DNA from: Pardosa pseudoannulata
Lineage: Eukaryota > Arthropoda > Arachnida > Araneae > Lycosidae
Assembly (NCBI GenBank): GCA_032207245.1
Contig: CM063504.1
Location: 18,864,407-18,928,406, forward strand
Direction of reading: 5' to 3'
DNA: 64,000 nt
In this document: positions 47,636-60,285 of the stretch, one piece after another
Numbering within the stretch: the first letter of the stretch is position 1
Layout of the letters: the number at the start of each line of letters is the position of its first letter
The notes under the pieces: model-generated
The model's database searches: none
Told to the model about the DNA's origin: nothing
The model's input: only the letters and a program-made list of their open reading frames with translations
Made by a program: the position numbers and the translations under genes

Positions 47636-47820
47636 TGCCGAACGATAACCGAATGTTTAGACGCTTCTTTTCAGTACCGGATTTCGCGGAGTTGAATTCC
47701 GTTGCTGCCATGGATTCTGCTAGGAGATAGAAGTTGGTTTTCTGCAAGAGGTCTTGGTCTCATTAGCCCTCATGTAGCAAAACAAGAATCCGTAGCACTC
47801 CAAACAAAAACAAAACTGCC
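47636..47820 (+). mobile_element. SINE-A, diverged full-length copy
   Basis: Weak A-box (AACCGAATGTTTAGACG) and B-box (GGAGTTGAATTCC) with recognisable body (TTGGTCTCATTAGCCCTCAT, GCAAAACAAGAATCCGTAGC) and tail (CCAAACAAAAACAAAAC). Among the oldest full copies here by visible divergence. Confidence 0.82.
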
Positions 47821-47886
47821 GTGTAGAAATCTGACTCGTTAGTAGACAATTATTTGCTGTTCTTTTGAGATAATACGTAATACAGG

Positions 47887-47959
47887 CTTACAAACATATG
47901 TTTGTAAGTACTAATAATGTATATACATGTATAAGTATAATGTATATACATGTGTAAGT
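47887..47959. repeat. 22-bp perfect palindrome followed by a 24-bp tandem pair
   Basis: Positions 47887-47908 form a perfect 22-bp palindrome centred on AACATATGTT. After 3 bp, a TATAATGTATATACATGTRT-type unit of about 24 bp occurs twice (47912-47935 and 47936-47959); its core TGTATATACA is itself palindromic. Confidence 0.85.
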
Positions 47960-48004
47960 ATGTATTCTCACGCAGATTAGGTCATACAAGCATGTATATA
48001 CGCA

Positions 48005-48529
48005 TGTGAAGTGTGAGAGAGTCTTCTCTATCGCAAGAATCCGATCCATCACGCTTCTGTCATCTCTCTTGAAGCTCTCGAAAATTGACGAGAATCTCTA
48101 ATATGGGCAAGAAGAAAAAATTCCTCCATGAAACTAACAAACAATGAAAATCCTAAATCTCTTCGGAAAACAACAACAAAAAATCGGCGACGATTCGGCG
48201 CGAGCCTTCATCCGCTTTTTCCTAGTGCGAAGAGCCAAGGATAGGGCGCCGCAGACCGCCTATTGACTCCCCCCCCCCTTTTTAAACGCTTTAGCAACCA
48301 GAAACGGCGCAATAAAACAGTCCGGCCTGGAAAATACTCCACTCGGAGAGGACCCCGTTGCTGTATTTGGTGGTGGTGAATGCGCCCGAAATTATCAGAT
48401 TATCAAAGAGACGGTTGAGTTACGAGCGACCGACTAAAATTTACGAGGCGACAAGATATGGCAGTATTAGTGAATTTACTTCCCCCCTCGCCCCTTTTCT
48501 TTCTCTTCCTCTTTTCTTTTTATGGACGC
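48005..48529. other. No gene recognised; GC-richer patch
   Basis: About 48160-48420 is rich in CG (GGCGACGATTCGGCGCGAGC, GGGCGCCGCAGACCGCC) with a C run of 10 near 48270. A 74-codon plus-strand frame starts at 48358 but ends in low-complexity Pro/Phe/Leu and matches nothing I know. It could be an untranslated exon, CpG promoter or conserved element. Confidence 0.4.
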
Positions 48530-49095
48530 TTTTAGATTTCGCTAGATTAAAACGTCTCATAGCTGTTTCCGTTAAGTATTGAATGCGGCTATTGGGTTAT
48601 AAATCAAGGCCCGTTTTTTTTTCATAATATCCATCCGTCCCTTTTCCCAACATAAGCGTCGGATTTTAATCTGGAGCTGTGTCACAGGGATAAATGGTCA
48701 TTTTTATGATACACTTAGAAACATTTATTAGAGAGCATTAAAAATATTAAATGATGATGGTGCTGCGTAAAACAAAATCGTCTCTTTAAAATTTTCCTCG
48801 CGAACCCTAATTTTCGTGTTCTTGTGAATGTTTGAAGCTGTGTGTATCGGTTTAATCGATATGATTAAAGAGTCGACTTTAGAGTTGCAGACCACACCAG
48901 CCATATAGAAATCAGCAAAAGGGGGCAAAAGCTTTCCTTGAATTCCGATTTCCGATTTCCCCAGATTTAAATAGATGTTTGAGTTAATTATAATGAATAC
49001 AGCTATTGCAGTAAATCAGCTTCCTTTTTTCGTAAATCTATACATCCTCCCCCCCCATCATAATCCTGAGATTTTAATATGAGATTGTGTCAAAG
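48530..49095. repeat. Diverged tandem duplication, ~412-bp period
   Basis: GAATGCGGCTATTGGGTTAT, CATAATATCCATCCGTCCC and GATTTTAATCTGGAGCTGTG in the first unit recur about 410 bp later as GAATACAGCTATTGCAGTAA, GTAAATCTATACATCCTCC and GATTTTAATATGAGATTGTG. The second unit runs directly into the inverted-repeat element at 49096. Confidence 0.65.
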
Positions 49096-49367
49096 TTAAG
49101 GCAAATCTCACCAAAGTCGCTTAACGGCTAATCGCGATTAATCTCTTTTTAAACAGAGAATTGTGTCCCATCATAAGGCAATTTCACGCAGTAGGGCACA
49201 GCTCAATTTATGACAATTCTGGCTTTAGTTTCAAACGGAAGGGCAGTTTATTGTGTGTTTATTGGCTGTTGTAAACATGAAAATGAATGGGAAGGGCATT
49301 ATAGTAGTTCGTGACGTTGCGACAAATTGCTGTATTGGTTGGGAGCTTTGGTCAAACAGCCCCTTAA
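49096..49367. mobile_element. Inverted-repeat element sharing sequence with the 24976 MITE
   Basis: The left part (AATCTCACCAAAGTCGCTTA, CGGCTAATCGCGATTAATCT) closely matches the left half of the MITE at 24976-25139. The right end reads GAGCTTTGGTCAAACAGCCC, partly complementary to the left, and both edges touch TTAA. The middle (49185-49330) has no counterpart in the other copy, so this is either a longer relative or a fragment with a later insertion. Confidence 0.5.
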
Positions 49368-52305
49368 ACTGTTATTAAATAACATGTGAGAAATTCCTTC
49401 TAAAAAGAAACATAACATTCTATTTTATGATGAATAGAAAATAATTTTATTATAATGGAATTTTTCAACTTCGATAAGTACTATATCCCTTATGTAAGAA
49501 AGAGTTTAATCTTTTGGTTGATACTGTAGACTATCTATATACAATGGCACTGGAAGCATTGTAATTGTAGAGGTTAAAGGCATTCTTGTTTAAGTTCAAA
49601 TTCAAAATCATAAAAATTCAAATGTTATGTGGCATTAATTCAGTACTTCTTTCTTTTAGAATTAATTCCGTGACTGATGAACTGGAAGTGTTACGACAAA
49701 TTATCGTTTGCGGTTAGAAGAGATCAAATTCACATTTCTTACTAATATCTTTTTAATGCATACCAACTTTCTCTTGACTCAAAAATGGCAGTGTTATACT
49801 TCATAAATACAATTATCTAATTGGGTTTTAATTTATCTGTCATATAAAACCTGTATTATAAAACAAAACAATGTCTAACACGGTTTTAAATCAGAAAGAA
49901 CAAACATTCTTGAACTATCTCCATCTTGGTTTACGATTTCCCACTAGATAAAACTGCAAAGATACTTGATACGCCATAAAGTCAAATCAACATAACAGTA
50001 TGAAGGGAGAAATAAAAAATAAAAAAAAATAGGTAACGATTATAACCAAAAAAGTTTACGAACATTTTCAATGAGAGAAATTGCGGTCTACGCTCCGCTA
50101 GATTTCTGGGCGTGTTTTCGGCTGAAAGCTACTCTGTAATTCAGTTAGCGCTTTCCTGGCCCCATTAGAGAATACCCCCCTTCCAAATCTCACCCCCTTC
50201 TTATCAGAAGTATAGAACAAAATCAGATTCCCCCCTTCTCCCCCTTGCACACACGCACACGCATCTTTCTTCTCATCTTTTACTTCGGAGTGAAATTTTC
50301 TTTTGTTTTTTTTTGTTGGCTTTATGATACCAGTGTTGAGTAATTTATGAAGATTATCTGGTAACCCTGGAATTTTTTCCACTTCAGTTGTAGAACAGTT
50401 TTTGTCGAAAAGTGGCAGAAAGTAACACATTGAAAATTAATTTTTTTGCTCTACTCGATAAAATAAAATAAATCATTTATGAGAAATTCAAAATATGAGT
50501 TAGTTCAATAATAAAAAAATTATTTTCTAGTTTTAAGAACTCTAATAATGCTTATGATTATATGTAAAAAAAAAACATTAATTTTTTAAGGAAACAAAAT
50601 TCGTTGAATCTCAATTTTTAAAATTTGTTATATTCAAATTGTTTAATGTTTTTTTTTTCAGAATATTTTTTATAGAGAACATATAATGCTGCATGAAACA
50701 TGTAAGACATTGCAATTTATCTATTGGAATAGAATTTTTGATTAAAATTACGAGACTATAAACTGATAAAAACTGAACTTTGATAAAAACTGAATCGTCA
50801 AATAATATTCTTTTAAAATACTCCTAGTGTACAGCATACGAATCAATTTCTTTTATTTTTTTTCATTTTGCATTTAGAATTTACACAGAATCAAAACTGG
50901 GAATCCATTTTCAATTACGCTAAATATTGTTTATATAAGATAATTATTTTAAATTATGATATGATTTAGCAACTATTTTCGTCGTTTCACGGTATTGAAT
51001 TCTCTGTAACTCAGAAAATATTTTGCGATTTTCAAAAGCATGCTCAAATTAATACCAAAGTTATTAATAGAAAACCTCCAAAATTTGAATAAGAAATATA
51101 TAAATCAGGCTTCTAGAATATTTCGAAATTACTACTTCAATACAAGAATCGTTAAATTTGAAAATATTATTTTTAAATAAAATTGTAAGGAGGTACAGGA
51201 GAGGTGCAGATTTTAAAAGGGTAAGAAGGGTAAGGTAAATGAGGGTGTAAATCAGGGCAGTAATAATCATAGTATTTAAGAAAATGTCTTTTGGTAATAA
51301 AACGTATACCTAACTTTTATTGCAGAACAAAAAGATATCATATTTTGGGGTAAAAATGTGCCGTTTATGAGGTATTTTGTCCTTTAATACCTTATGGGAT
51401 AAAAGAGCAGAAATCCTGTTCTTTAATATATTTGTTTTTGTTTTTTTAAGGTGGTTTCAGCCGTATTTTCTTTAAAAAAATCCCCTTTCTTTGTTGTTGT
51501 TTCTTTGCATAAAGTAAAGCAAGTATTGTACTAGTTTAGACTCAGCGCAATACTTAATGTCGAGTTTTTAGCTTGCCATTCTGACAACGTAACAGATGGT
51601 TTTTATCTTATCACTTACGCTAATTGGAGCGAAAGCTGTGATATCTTGAGATTAAAATTTATGAAATAATTGACGATTGTCTGCAAAATATTCCTTCCTA
51701 TCATTCATATAAATTCATCCCTTGGTTGATGTATAATTTTACATTTCTCCAGATATTTAGCTTCAGAACTCTTTGTGTATCTTGATTCCATATTTTCAAA
51801 TGATTCACAATCTTTAACAAGTCCTTAGCATGAATTATATCGTGTTATTACTACGAGAACCTCTGAGCACGATAATTAAAAACTAATTAGAGCTTACAAA
51901 TGAGATATCATGTGAATGGTATCGATTTTTCAGTCAAATAAGATGAGAAAATTGCAACTTAAATAGATCTCCAATACCCTGCTCCTGACTGAAATCGATT
52001 GTTAGTTAGCAGTAAGATAGAAAACAAGATATCAGAGTTGCATTCCGTTTCATTAAGTATGAAGTGTATAAAAGGGGATAAAATTCTTTAAGAACAAAAT
52101 CATTGTCCACCATACTTTAAATGAAAGTGATGTAATCAAACGATTTACGCTAGAGTATTTTAAAAATTATTCTCTTTGTATTTAAGTAGTCTCGTGACCA
52201 TAAATGTGTCGAATTAAAAAGAATAATTAAATATTTTAGTATTTTTCTAAAATTAAGACTCCTTTTCAGTTAGTGTTTCTAAAAATTTAAGCAAAAAAAA
52301 CTTTA
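49368..52305. other. No gene recognised
   Basis: Nearly 3 kb. The patch at about 50085-50275 is C-rich on the plus strand and underlies a 110-codon minus-strand frame (50098-50430) with a Lys-rich and Gly-rich middle. It has no domain I recognise and no flanking exon evidence. The remainder is AT-rich. Confidence 0.4.
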
Positions 52306-52885
52306 ATATGTTTTAATATTCAAATTTTAAAATGCAAATATTAAATTATTTTTGTTTTATAAACCAAAATTGGAAAATCTTGTGCACAAAATATCAATTT
52401 TTTTTTAAATTTCGTAATGTTTACTTTTTCTCCAAATAATTGATAATACTATATATTTACAATGTACATAGTTTAAAATCCATAATTAAATTTGTATGTG
52501 TGTTGAAAATTTAAATAAAAAAAGATTTAATTACTTTAATATTCAAATTTTAAAATACAAATATTAAATTATTTTTGTTTTATAAACAAAAATTGGAGAC
52601 TTGTGCACAAAATATCAAATTTTTAATATTTCGTAATTTTTTTCTAAATAATTGATAATACTATATATTTACAATGTGCATAGTTTAAAATCCATAATTA
52701 AATTTGTATGTGTGTTGAAAATTAAAAAAGTAAAAAAAGCTTTAATAATAAGCTTTATTAATAGTAAGTAAAAAAGCTTTAATAATAGTAAATAATATAT
52801 AAGTAAAAAAGCTTTAATATTAGTAAGTAAAAAAAGCTTTAATATACTTTAATATTCAAATTTTAAAACACAAATATTAAAGTAT
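52306..52885. repeat. Two-and-a-fraction-unit tandem array with short minisatellite
   Basis: TTTAATATTCAAATTTTAAA begins units near 52312, 52541 and 52848. The first two extend through TTTGTTTTATAAAC, CTTGTGCACAAAATATCAA, GATAATACTATATATTTACA and TCCATAATTAAATTTGTATG. Between units 2 and 3 a GTAAAAAAGCTTTAATA minisatellite with at least four repeats fills 52735-52845. Confidence 0.9.
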
Positions 52886-53517
52886 TTTATATATAAGTAC
52901 TATATAGGCATGAACTTACAACAGAACACAAAATAAATGAAGTTGTCAGGAATAATTTGTAAGATATAATCCTTGATTTAATGATATAGTGAAATTGAAA
53001 ACTTTTAAATGTTTCAGGTTCATTATTGTTTCCTAATTTTCTGGATAATTTTTATTAAAAAACCTTAGCATGATTGTTTAAAATTTATGTATTTAAATGG
53101 AGTTCCAGAATGTGACTCAAGTACCAGCGAAATAAATGAAAACATGTAAAAATTTAAATGAAGGTTTTATTTAAATTTCAATTAACGTAATTTAAATTCA
53201 ACATCCAGTTATATTTAAACATGCAGTAAAACAACAGGGCAATTATTTAACATACTTTGTAATTGAAACATTTTTAATGAGTATATTTGTTTAAAAATGT
53301 TTTTAAATTTTTAAAACATTTTTAAGCAAAAATAAAATAAAATGAAATAAAATAAATAAATTAAAATTAAAATTAAAAAATTTATTAATAATTATTTAAT
53401 TAAAAATTTTCAAAAATAAAAAAATTAAATAAATAAAAGTTTAAATATGTAAGTCTTCTATTTTAAAGAATATTTTTGTGCATTAACAGTTATTTAAAGT
53501 AAAATTCTTACACTAAA
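52886..53517. other. No gene seen
   Basis: Extremely AT-rich, with an A/T-only low-complexity core near 53330-53450. Confidence 0.55.
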
Positions 53518-54453
53518 CTTTTAATTTCAATTTAAAATTTTTAAAGTGAAAATTTTGATAGTTTTTTTTATACTTAAATGACAAATAAAACTAATAATAC
53601 TTTTACCTAAAAAACTGTAAGCTTTACACAATACTTAAAGAAAGTCACACTTATTCACGTGGATATAAAAAAAAAAGTCAAATTAAAATTTGTACACCAT
53701 TAACAATTCTCAATTTTAGAAAAGCTAAAAAAAGAAAATAATAATAATTCAGTTTAAAAATAATTTAGCTTTTTTTGTTTTTTAACGTGTTTATTTTTTC
53801 GTATTTTCACTTTAAAAATTTAAAATTGAACAGAAAAAGCTTAGTATATATGTACTTTGGCTGTCTGTATTACTGTTTGACATATTTTATGCACAGCATT
53901 ATTTATACTTCATTTGAATGTTTTATAAATAAACATTTAAAAACTCCTAGAAACGAATATCTCATTGGAATTTTAGTTCTTAGGAAGTGAACGATTTTAA
54001 TTTCAATTTTTAAAGTGAAAACTATGATGGTTTTATTTACTTAAATGGCAAATAAAACTAATAATATTTTTAGCCAAAAAACTGTAAGCTTTACACAATA
54101 TTTAAGGAAATTCGCACTTATTCACATGGATATGAAAAAAAGTCAAATTAAAAATTTGTACACCATTAACAATTCTCAATTTTAGAAAAACTAAAAAAAA
54201 AAATTCAGTTTACTACTTCGTTTAGCATTTTATGTTTCTTAATGTGTGTATTTCTTTGCATTTTCACTTTAAAAATTTAAACTTGAACAGAAAAAGCTTA
54301 GTATATGTGTACTTTCGTTGTTTGTATTATTGTTTTACACATTTTATGTACAGCATTATTTATACTTCATTTGAATATTTTATGAATCAACATTTAAAAG
54401 CTCCCTGAAATGAATATCTCATAGGAATTTTAGTTCTTAGGAAGTGAACGATT
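53518..54453. repeat. Two-unit tandem duplication, ~470 bp, each with an internal inverted repeat
   Basis: 53518-53997 and 53998-54453 align throughout (AACTGTAAGCTTTACACAAT, TTGTACACCATTAACAATTC, AAAAGCTTAGTATA, GGAATTTTAGTTCTTAGGAA). Within each unit a TTTCAATTT...AAAGTGAAA block is matched about 250 bp later by its near-perfect reverse complement TTTCACTTTAAAAATTTAAA. The duplicated segment therefore looks like an inverted-repeat element plus 3' flank. Confidence 0.93.
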
Positions 54454-55720
<1,267 letters not shown>

Positions 55721-56030
55721 AATTTTTGTCGAGCTTTTGGAACATATTAAAATTCCCATATGTGTTCATTCTAGAAAAAGTTACATAAAAAAATATGGAA
55801 TGAATCGTATAGCCTGATTATTTCTCAATCGCACAATATAACTTAATTTGAAAGAAATATTACTTTTGTATAATTTATACGAATTTTATGGAAAGTTCTA
55901 TTTTAAAATACTTTTACGGAACAGATTTTTAAATTGTCTTGTAAATCTTCGTAATTCCTCTATTCAGTATTGTCTTACATCGTAGAATGTCCAGAATTAC
56001 TTCTCAAATTGTGTTATTGATATTATATCG
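55721..56030. other. No gene seen
   Basis: AT-rich flank ahead of the Tc1-like element. Confidence 0.45.
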
Positions 56031-56032
56031 TA

Positions 56033-57407
56033 CAGTCATTACATTATGGCCACCTTATTAATAGCATGTAGGACCACCTTTAGCTCTCAAACCACCAGCA
56101 CCTGGTATGATATTGGCTCCACAAGGTGCTAATAGATAGTATGAGGTAACTGGTACCAGTTGCTCACCTACTGGTACTGCAATTCCTGCACATTGCTAAG
56201 GGGTAGTGTTGAAGCACGATTTGGGTTTTCCAGGTGGGACCATAAATGCTCTATTTTATTAATGTCAGGTAAATTTGGGGGTCAAAACATGACTTGAAAG
56301 TCATTAGAATGTTCCTCGAAGTATTCTCTGACGATTGTAAGCTTATGACATGACGCATTTCCTGTTGGTAAACACCACCCCCCGCCAGAAATGCTGTTGC
56401 AACAATTGGTAACCCTGGTCTGCAACGATGCTCGCGTGGCGCACAGGGATTGTGGGTCCTAATGTACTTTATGAAAACATTGACTACTCAATATAACCGG
56501 CTTGTCACCGTCCAACTGTGCAACAGGGGGCCAGAGTTTCCTTTGGAAATTGGTGTATTCGTACACGCTTGTCGACATGATGAGCCAGAAAACATACTTT
56601 GTCGGATCATGCAACTTTCCCCCATTCTTCTAATATCCAATTTCGATGTTTCTTGGCCATTGCAGCCATAGCTGGTGATGACGAGCTGTCAGTACAGGTA
56701 CTACCTTCGGCCTCCGGCTGCTTAGGCCTATCCGCTACTTTGTGCGCTGCGTAATGTGTTGAGAAACACTGTCTCGGTCGCCGCTGTTGTATATGGAGGT
56801 GATTTTTTTTGTTGTTGTTATAGATGTTCGGTCACGGCAGACAATGCGTAGCCATCTTCGCTCTTCTCAATAAGATGTGGACGACACACCAGTGGCCAGC
56901 GACTTGTCGTTTTACCATCTGTAAAAAATGTTGTAAGAATTCTCCCAGAGTCAAGGAACATCAACGCTTGCGCCAAGTAACAAAATTCTTTATTCCGACA
57001 CGAACGATTACAGTCAGCCTAACTGCCACTCTGTTGAGTAGAAGCGTCGTTTTTATTTTACATTTGGGCAGCATCACTTCATTTCAGTTGAAATCTTTTC
57101 ATTCTCAACACCATCCATACACCAATTTCGATATTTGTTCAACTGCACGTGATCGGTCCACTATGCGTGCAGTGTAGTGGGCAGTTTAGTTTTTTCAGCC
57201 GCCGATTCATAACAATTTGACTTTTATCGAAGTCCGATAAATCAGCTGCTTTTCCCATTACATGTCGCTAATCAGTCTAAGTTTGGAAAAGACAATGCAT
57301 AGTCGCTTTATGTTCTCCAACAAAAGCCACCCATATGCAGTGATTTTTTTTTCCTGGGTGAGCCCGTGTTATAAATGGGGGGGGGGGTATTTATAATGTA
57401 ATAGCCT
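56033..57407 (-). mobile_element. Decayed Tc1/mariner element
   Basis: The left terminus CAGTCATTACATTATGGCCA follows a TA, the Tc1/mariner target. The right terminus, reverse-complemented, reads GGCTATTACATTATAAATAC. The interior encodes a decayed minus-strand transposase. The length of about 1.37 kb is close to a full Tc1-type element, so it decayed mainly by point changes and small indels. The right ~140 bp recurs at 59614-59740. The 73- and 117-codon plus-strand frames here are antisense shadows. Confidence 0.85.
56065..57062 (-). pseudogene. Tc1-type transposase pseudogene
   Basis: Read on the minus strand, the 3' third gives REYFEEHSNDFQVM, a stop where a Trp codon is expected, then PPNLPDINKIEHLWSHLE. 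This is the DDE_3 signature WPPNSPDLNPIEHLW, so the last catalytic acidic residue lies in the surviving IEH segment. The 5' end (near 57060) shows a K-T-T-L start followed by a V-I-V-R-V block that resembles the N-terminal helix-turn-helix region. Several frameshifts and stops separate the parts. A full protein would be about 330 residues. Not functional. Confidence 0.8.
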
Positions 57408-57410
57408 TTT

Positions 57411-57457
<47 letters not shown>

Positions 57458-57805
57458 TATATATATCTTTAATATTTTAAGTGAGGAGAACTAAATAATT
57501 TTCTAAATTTGAGTTAAATATTTAATAATTTATTTATTGCTATCCAAATGGTAGGAATGTTTCTTAATATTTGTATACATTAAGCGTTTTTACTGAAAGT
57601 TTTAAAAGATTTTCTGAAAATATGTATTTTACAAGTATTTTACTTTTTTTCGGTTAAATGTTCAATATATCCGTTTATAAAACTGTGCCATAAAATGGAT
57701 GCTAAGTAATTTCTGGATGAATCCTGATTCAAGCAATTTTTTTTTCTCATAAGTTTTTAGCGATATTAATATTACCTTGCTTAGAACCATCTCAAGATAA
57801 AAACC
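57269..57805. repeat. Dispersed duplication, copy 1
   Basis: It aligns with 59614-60285 in the same orientation, through the right end of the Tc1 element, a (TA)n array and about 330 bp of downstream flank (TTTTACTGAAAGTTT, AAAATGGATGCTA, CAAGCAATTTTTTTT, AACCATCTCAAGATAAAAAC). Homology ends at about 57805. Confidence 0.9.
57413..57466. repeat. (TA)n microsatellite, short allele of the duplicated pair
   Basis: About 50 bp of TA with ACACAT interruptions, 6 bp outside the Tc1 right end. Its partner in the other duplicate is almost four times longer. Confidence 0.95.
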
Positions 57806-58641
57806 GAAAAGATCAAAATGTGACTCTAGTTACGACGAAGATAAAAGGCTGGAGTTGTCGAGATTGAGGAACCATAAATTATTACTGCCATGTTAACGAT
57901 CGACCAATTTTTGGTATAAATCTTTTTATGTGTGCTGTTTGGAGCACACCTCACGCCGGATCGTTTCAAGCTGGATATCTTCTGTGAGGGCACTCCTTGG
58001 TTAACTTTTTAATGACCCTTTATTTGCCATAAATGTTTGCGGTCCGATGCGAGTCATTACCAGAGGGTCATCAGTTGCCCTTTTATTTATTATCCCCGGG
58101 TCATGACTTTTCCTGGCGCGAAGGGTGTGACACTTTTGATTAGAGGCGTCAAATTATCATGGGGGGAGGATAGATGATTGAGATCGAGTGAGGTGACCCC
58201 TATAAGGGTGGGCTGGGGGGGGAAGCTGATAATATTGTGGGTGTGAAAAATTATCTGGATAGCATACATGCCCTTCCATATCAAACATCGTTTGTAGAAA
58301 CTAATATGAAAAAGGATCACGGGGACTTAAGCAATATTTCAATCAAAATATACTTCAATGCTTTCTAGAATGTTTAGCCCATCAATGTCTGGAATCCCTC
58401 TTTGAATACCGCTAAAGCATAGCTTGTAGAATTTTTATGTTTTCTTAGAACAAGTTTTTCTTTTGAGAGTAGGTAAAGGACAATCTTTTGAACAAAATTT
58501 AATTTTCTGCAGGTACATAGTCTGAAGTTATGACAAATTGCGTTATCTGTTGTAAAACTCCTTTTTACAGTACTTATTTTACATGTAATACCAAATAAAT
58601 ATTTTTCTACGAAGTTTCCCCTTTATTGCATTTAAAGATGT
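57806..58641. other. No gene recognised; candidate conserved non-coding patch at 57830-58250
   Basis: Composition is mixed and non-repetitive: TGTTTGGAGCACACCTCACG, CCGGATCGTTTCAAGCTGGA, GGTCCGATGCGAGTCATTAC, CTGGCGCGAAGGGTGTGACA. AT-rich words of homeodomain type (CATAAATTATTACTGCCA, TTTATTTGCCATAAATG) are embedded. The 76-codon minus-strand frame at 58090-58320 has no known domain. Confidence 0.45.
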
Positions 58642-59017
58642 TTAACCCTTTAATGCACAGTTTTTTTAAAGGCCGGCCAAAAAAAATCAATATTTTTCAA
58701 AGTAAAAATCAGAATTTAGAACGTTGTCTTTCCCAGAAAATTACAAAAATAATCAAAATTTATGTTGCAATTTTGGATTTTAATAACATTGCAGAAAATA
58801 GTCGAATATAGCTTACAATCCCATGTAAATAATAAATATCAATAAAACGATTGTTTTTTTTCTGCTTTCACATTGTTAATTTCAATTCTTGATTGCATTC
58901 GAGTGTGAAAAATTGTAGCAACATAAAGTACAATGCCGCTCGAATTATCTCGAGTGAGCAGAGTTTAGCCAGTTTAACGCGCTCGAGTTAACTCGAGCGT
59001 GCCCGTTAAGGAGTTAA
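58642..59017. mobile_element. piggyBac-type MITE, ~376 bp
   Basis: TTAA borders at 58642-58645 and 59014-59017. Termini TTAACCCTTTAATGCACAG on the left and TTAACTCCTTAACGGGCACG as the reverse complement of the right. A perfect 20-bp palindrome (58980-58999, centred on CGAGTTAACTCG) sits about 15 bp inside the right end. A related CGCTCGAATTATCTCGAGTG lies 43 bp further in. No transposase homology is seen. The 61-codon frame overlapping the left end is not credible. Confidence 0.8.
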
Positions 59018-59402
59018 AACGATACCTGATCAATAACGTGATATGCTGCAGTATTCAAAGTTCTTTAAACTTCATATTTATTTTATTCTGAGCAGTCCAT
59101 AGTAACTTAAATTTAAGATATGCATCGATATACAATCGGCAAAAATGACTCGGACATTAAACGGTTACCGTTTTTGGGTATGAGACTGAGTTGACGTAAG
59201 ATTTTATATTGGGCTTTAGTGAACATGAAATTGCGTAATGCCTGAAACGTAGGTTTGTATGAAAAAATTTACAAACTTATGTTTATCATTATTATTATTT
59301 CCAACACGAGGGCACTAGCTTCTTATATTTGCTTCTAAGCTTCTTATATAGCTTCTTCGTATTTTCCACTACCAATACGGAGTATATCTTGAAAATTTTA
59401 TT
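59018..59402. other. No gene seen
   Basis: A small local repeat of AGCTTCTTATAT occurs at 59309-59353. CCAACACGAGGGCACTAGC at 59302 echoes the SINE-A word CAACACGAGGGC in reverse, but is too short to call. Confidence 0.45.
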
Positions 59403-59560
59403 ATGGGAGCACTGTGTAAGCGATCAACATTTCTCCTATCGACAGCCCAAACAAGCAAAGACACTCCTCATAATTTAGAATCAGTGACCAAGCAGAGGAC
59501 CCCCCCAGGCTTGGCATGCCACCCCCAGATTGGTTATTTGGAACTTGGAGGACTTATAAA
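59403..59560 (-). mobile_element. SINE-B, copy lacking the tRNA-like head (minus strand)
   Basis: Plus-strand order ATGGGAGCACTGTGTAAGCG, ATCAGTGACCAAGCAGAGGA, CCAGGCTTGGCATGCCACCC, GGAACTTGGAGGACTTATAA, then homology stops. The head that would follow is absent, as expected for 5' truncation during reverse transcription. Confidence 0.78.
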
Positions 59561-59613
59561 CTTCTGTAAAATATTAAAACAGCTCTAAACTTTTTATGAT
59601 TCTGTAATTTTTT

Positions 59614-60285
<672 letters not shown>

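Noticed and set aside
50098..50430. 110-codon minus-strand frame
   Set aside because: No recognisable domain, Lys- and Gly-rich from local base bias, and no neighbouring exon evidence. Kept only as a mention in the stretch entry.
56824..57177. 117-codon plus-strand frame
   Set aside because: It is antisense to the decayed Tc1 transposase on the minus strand.
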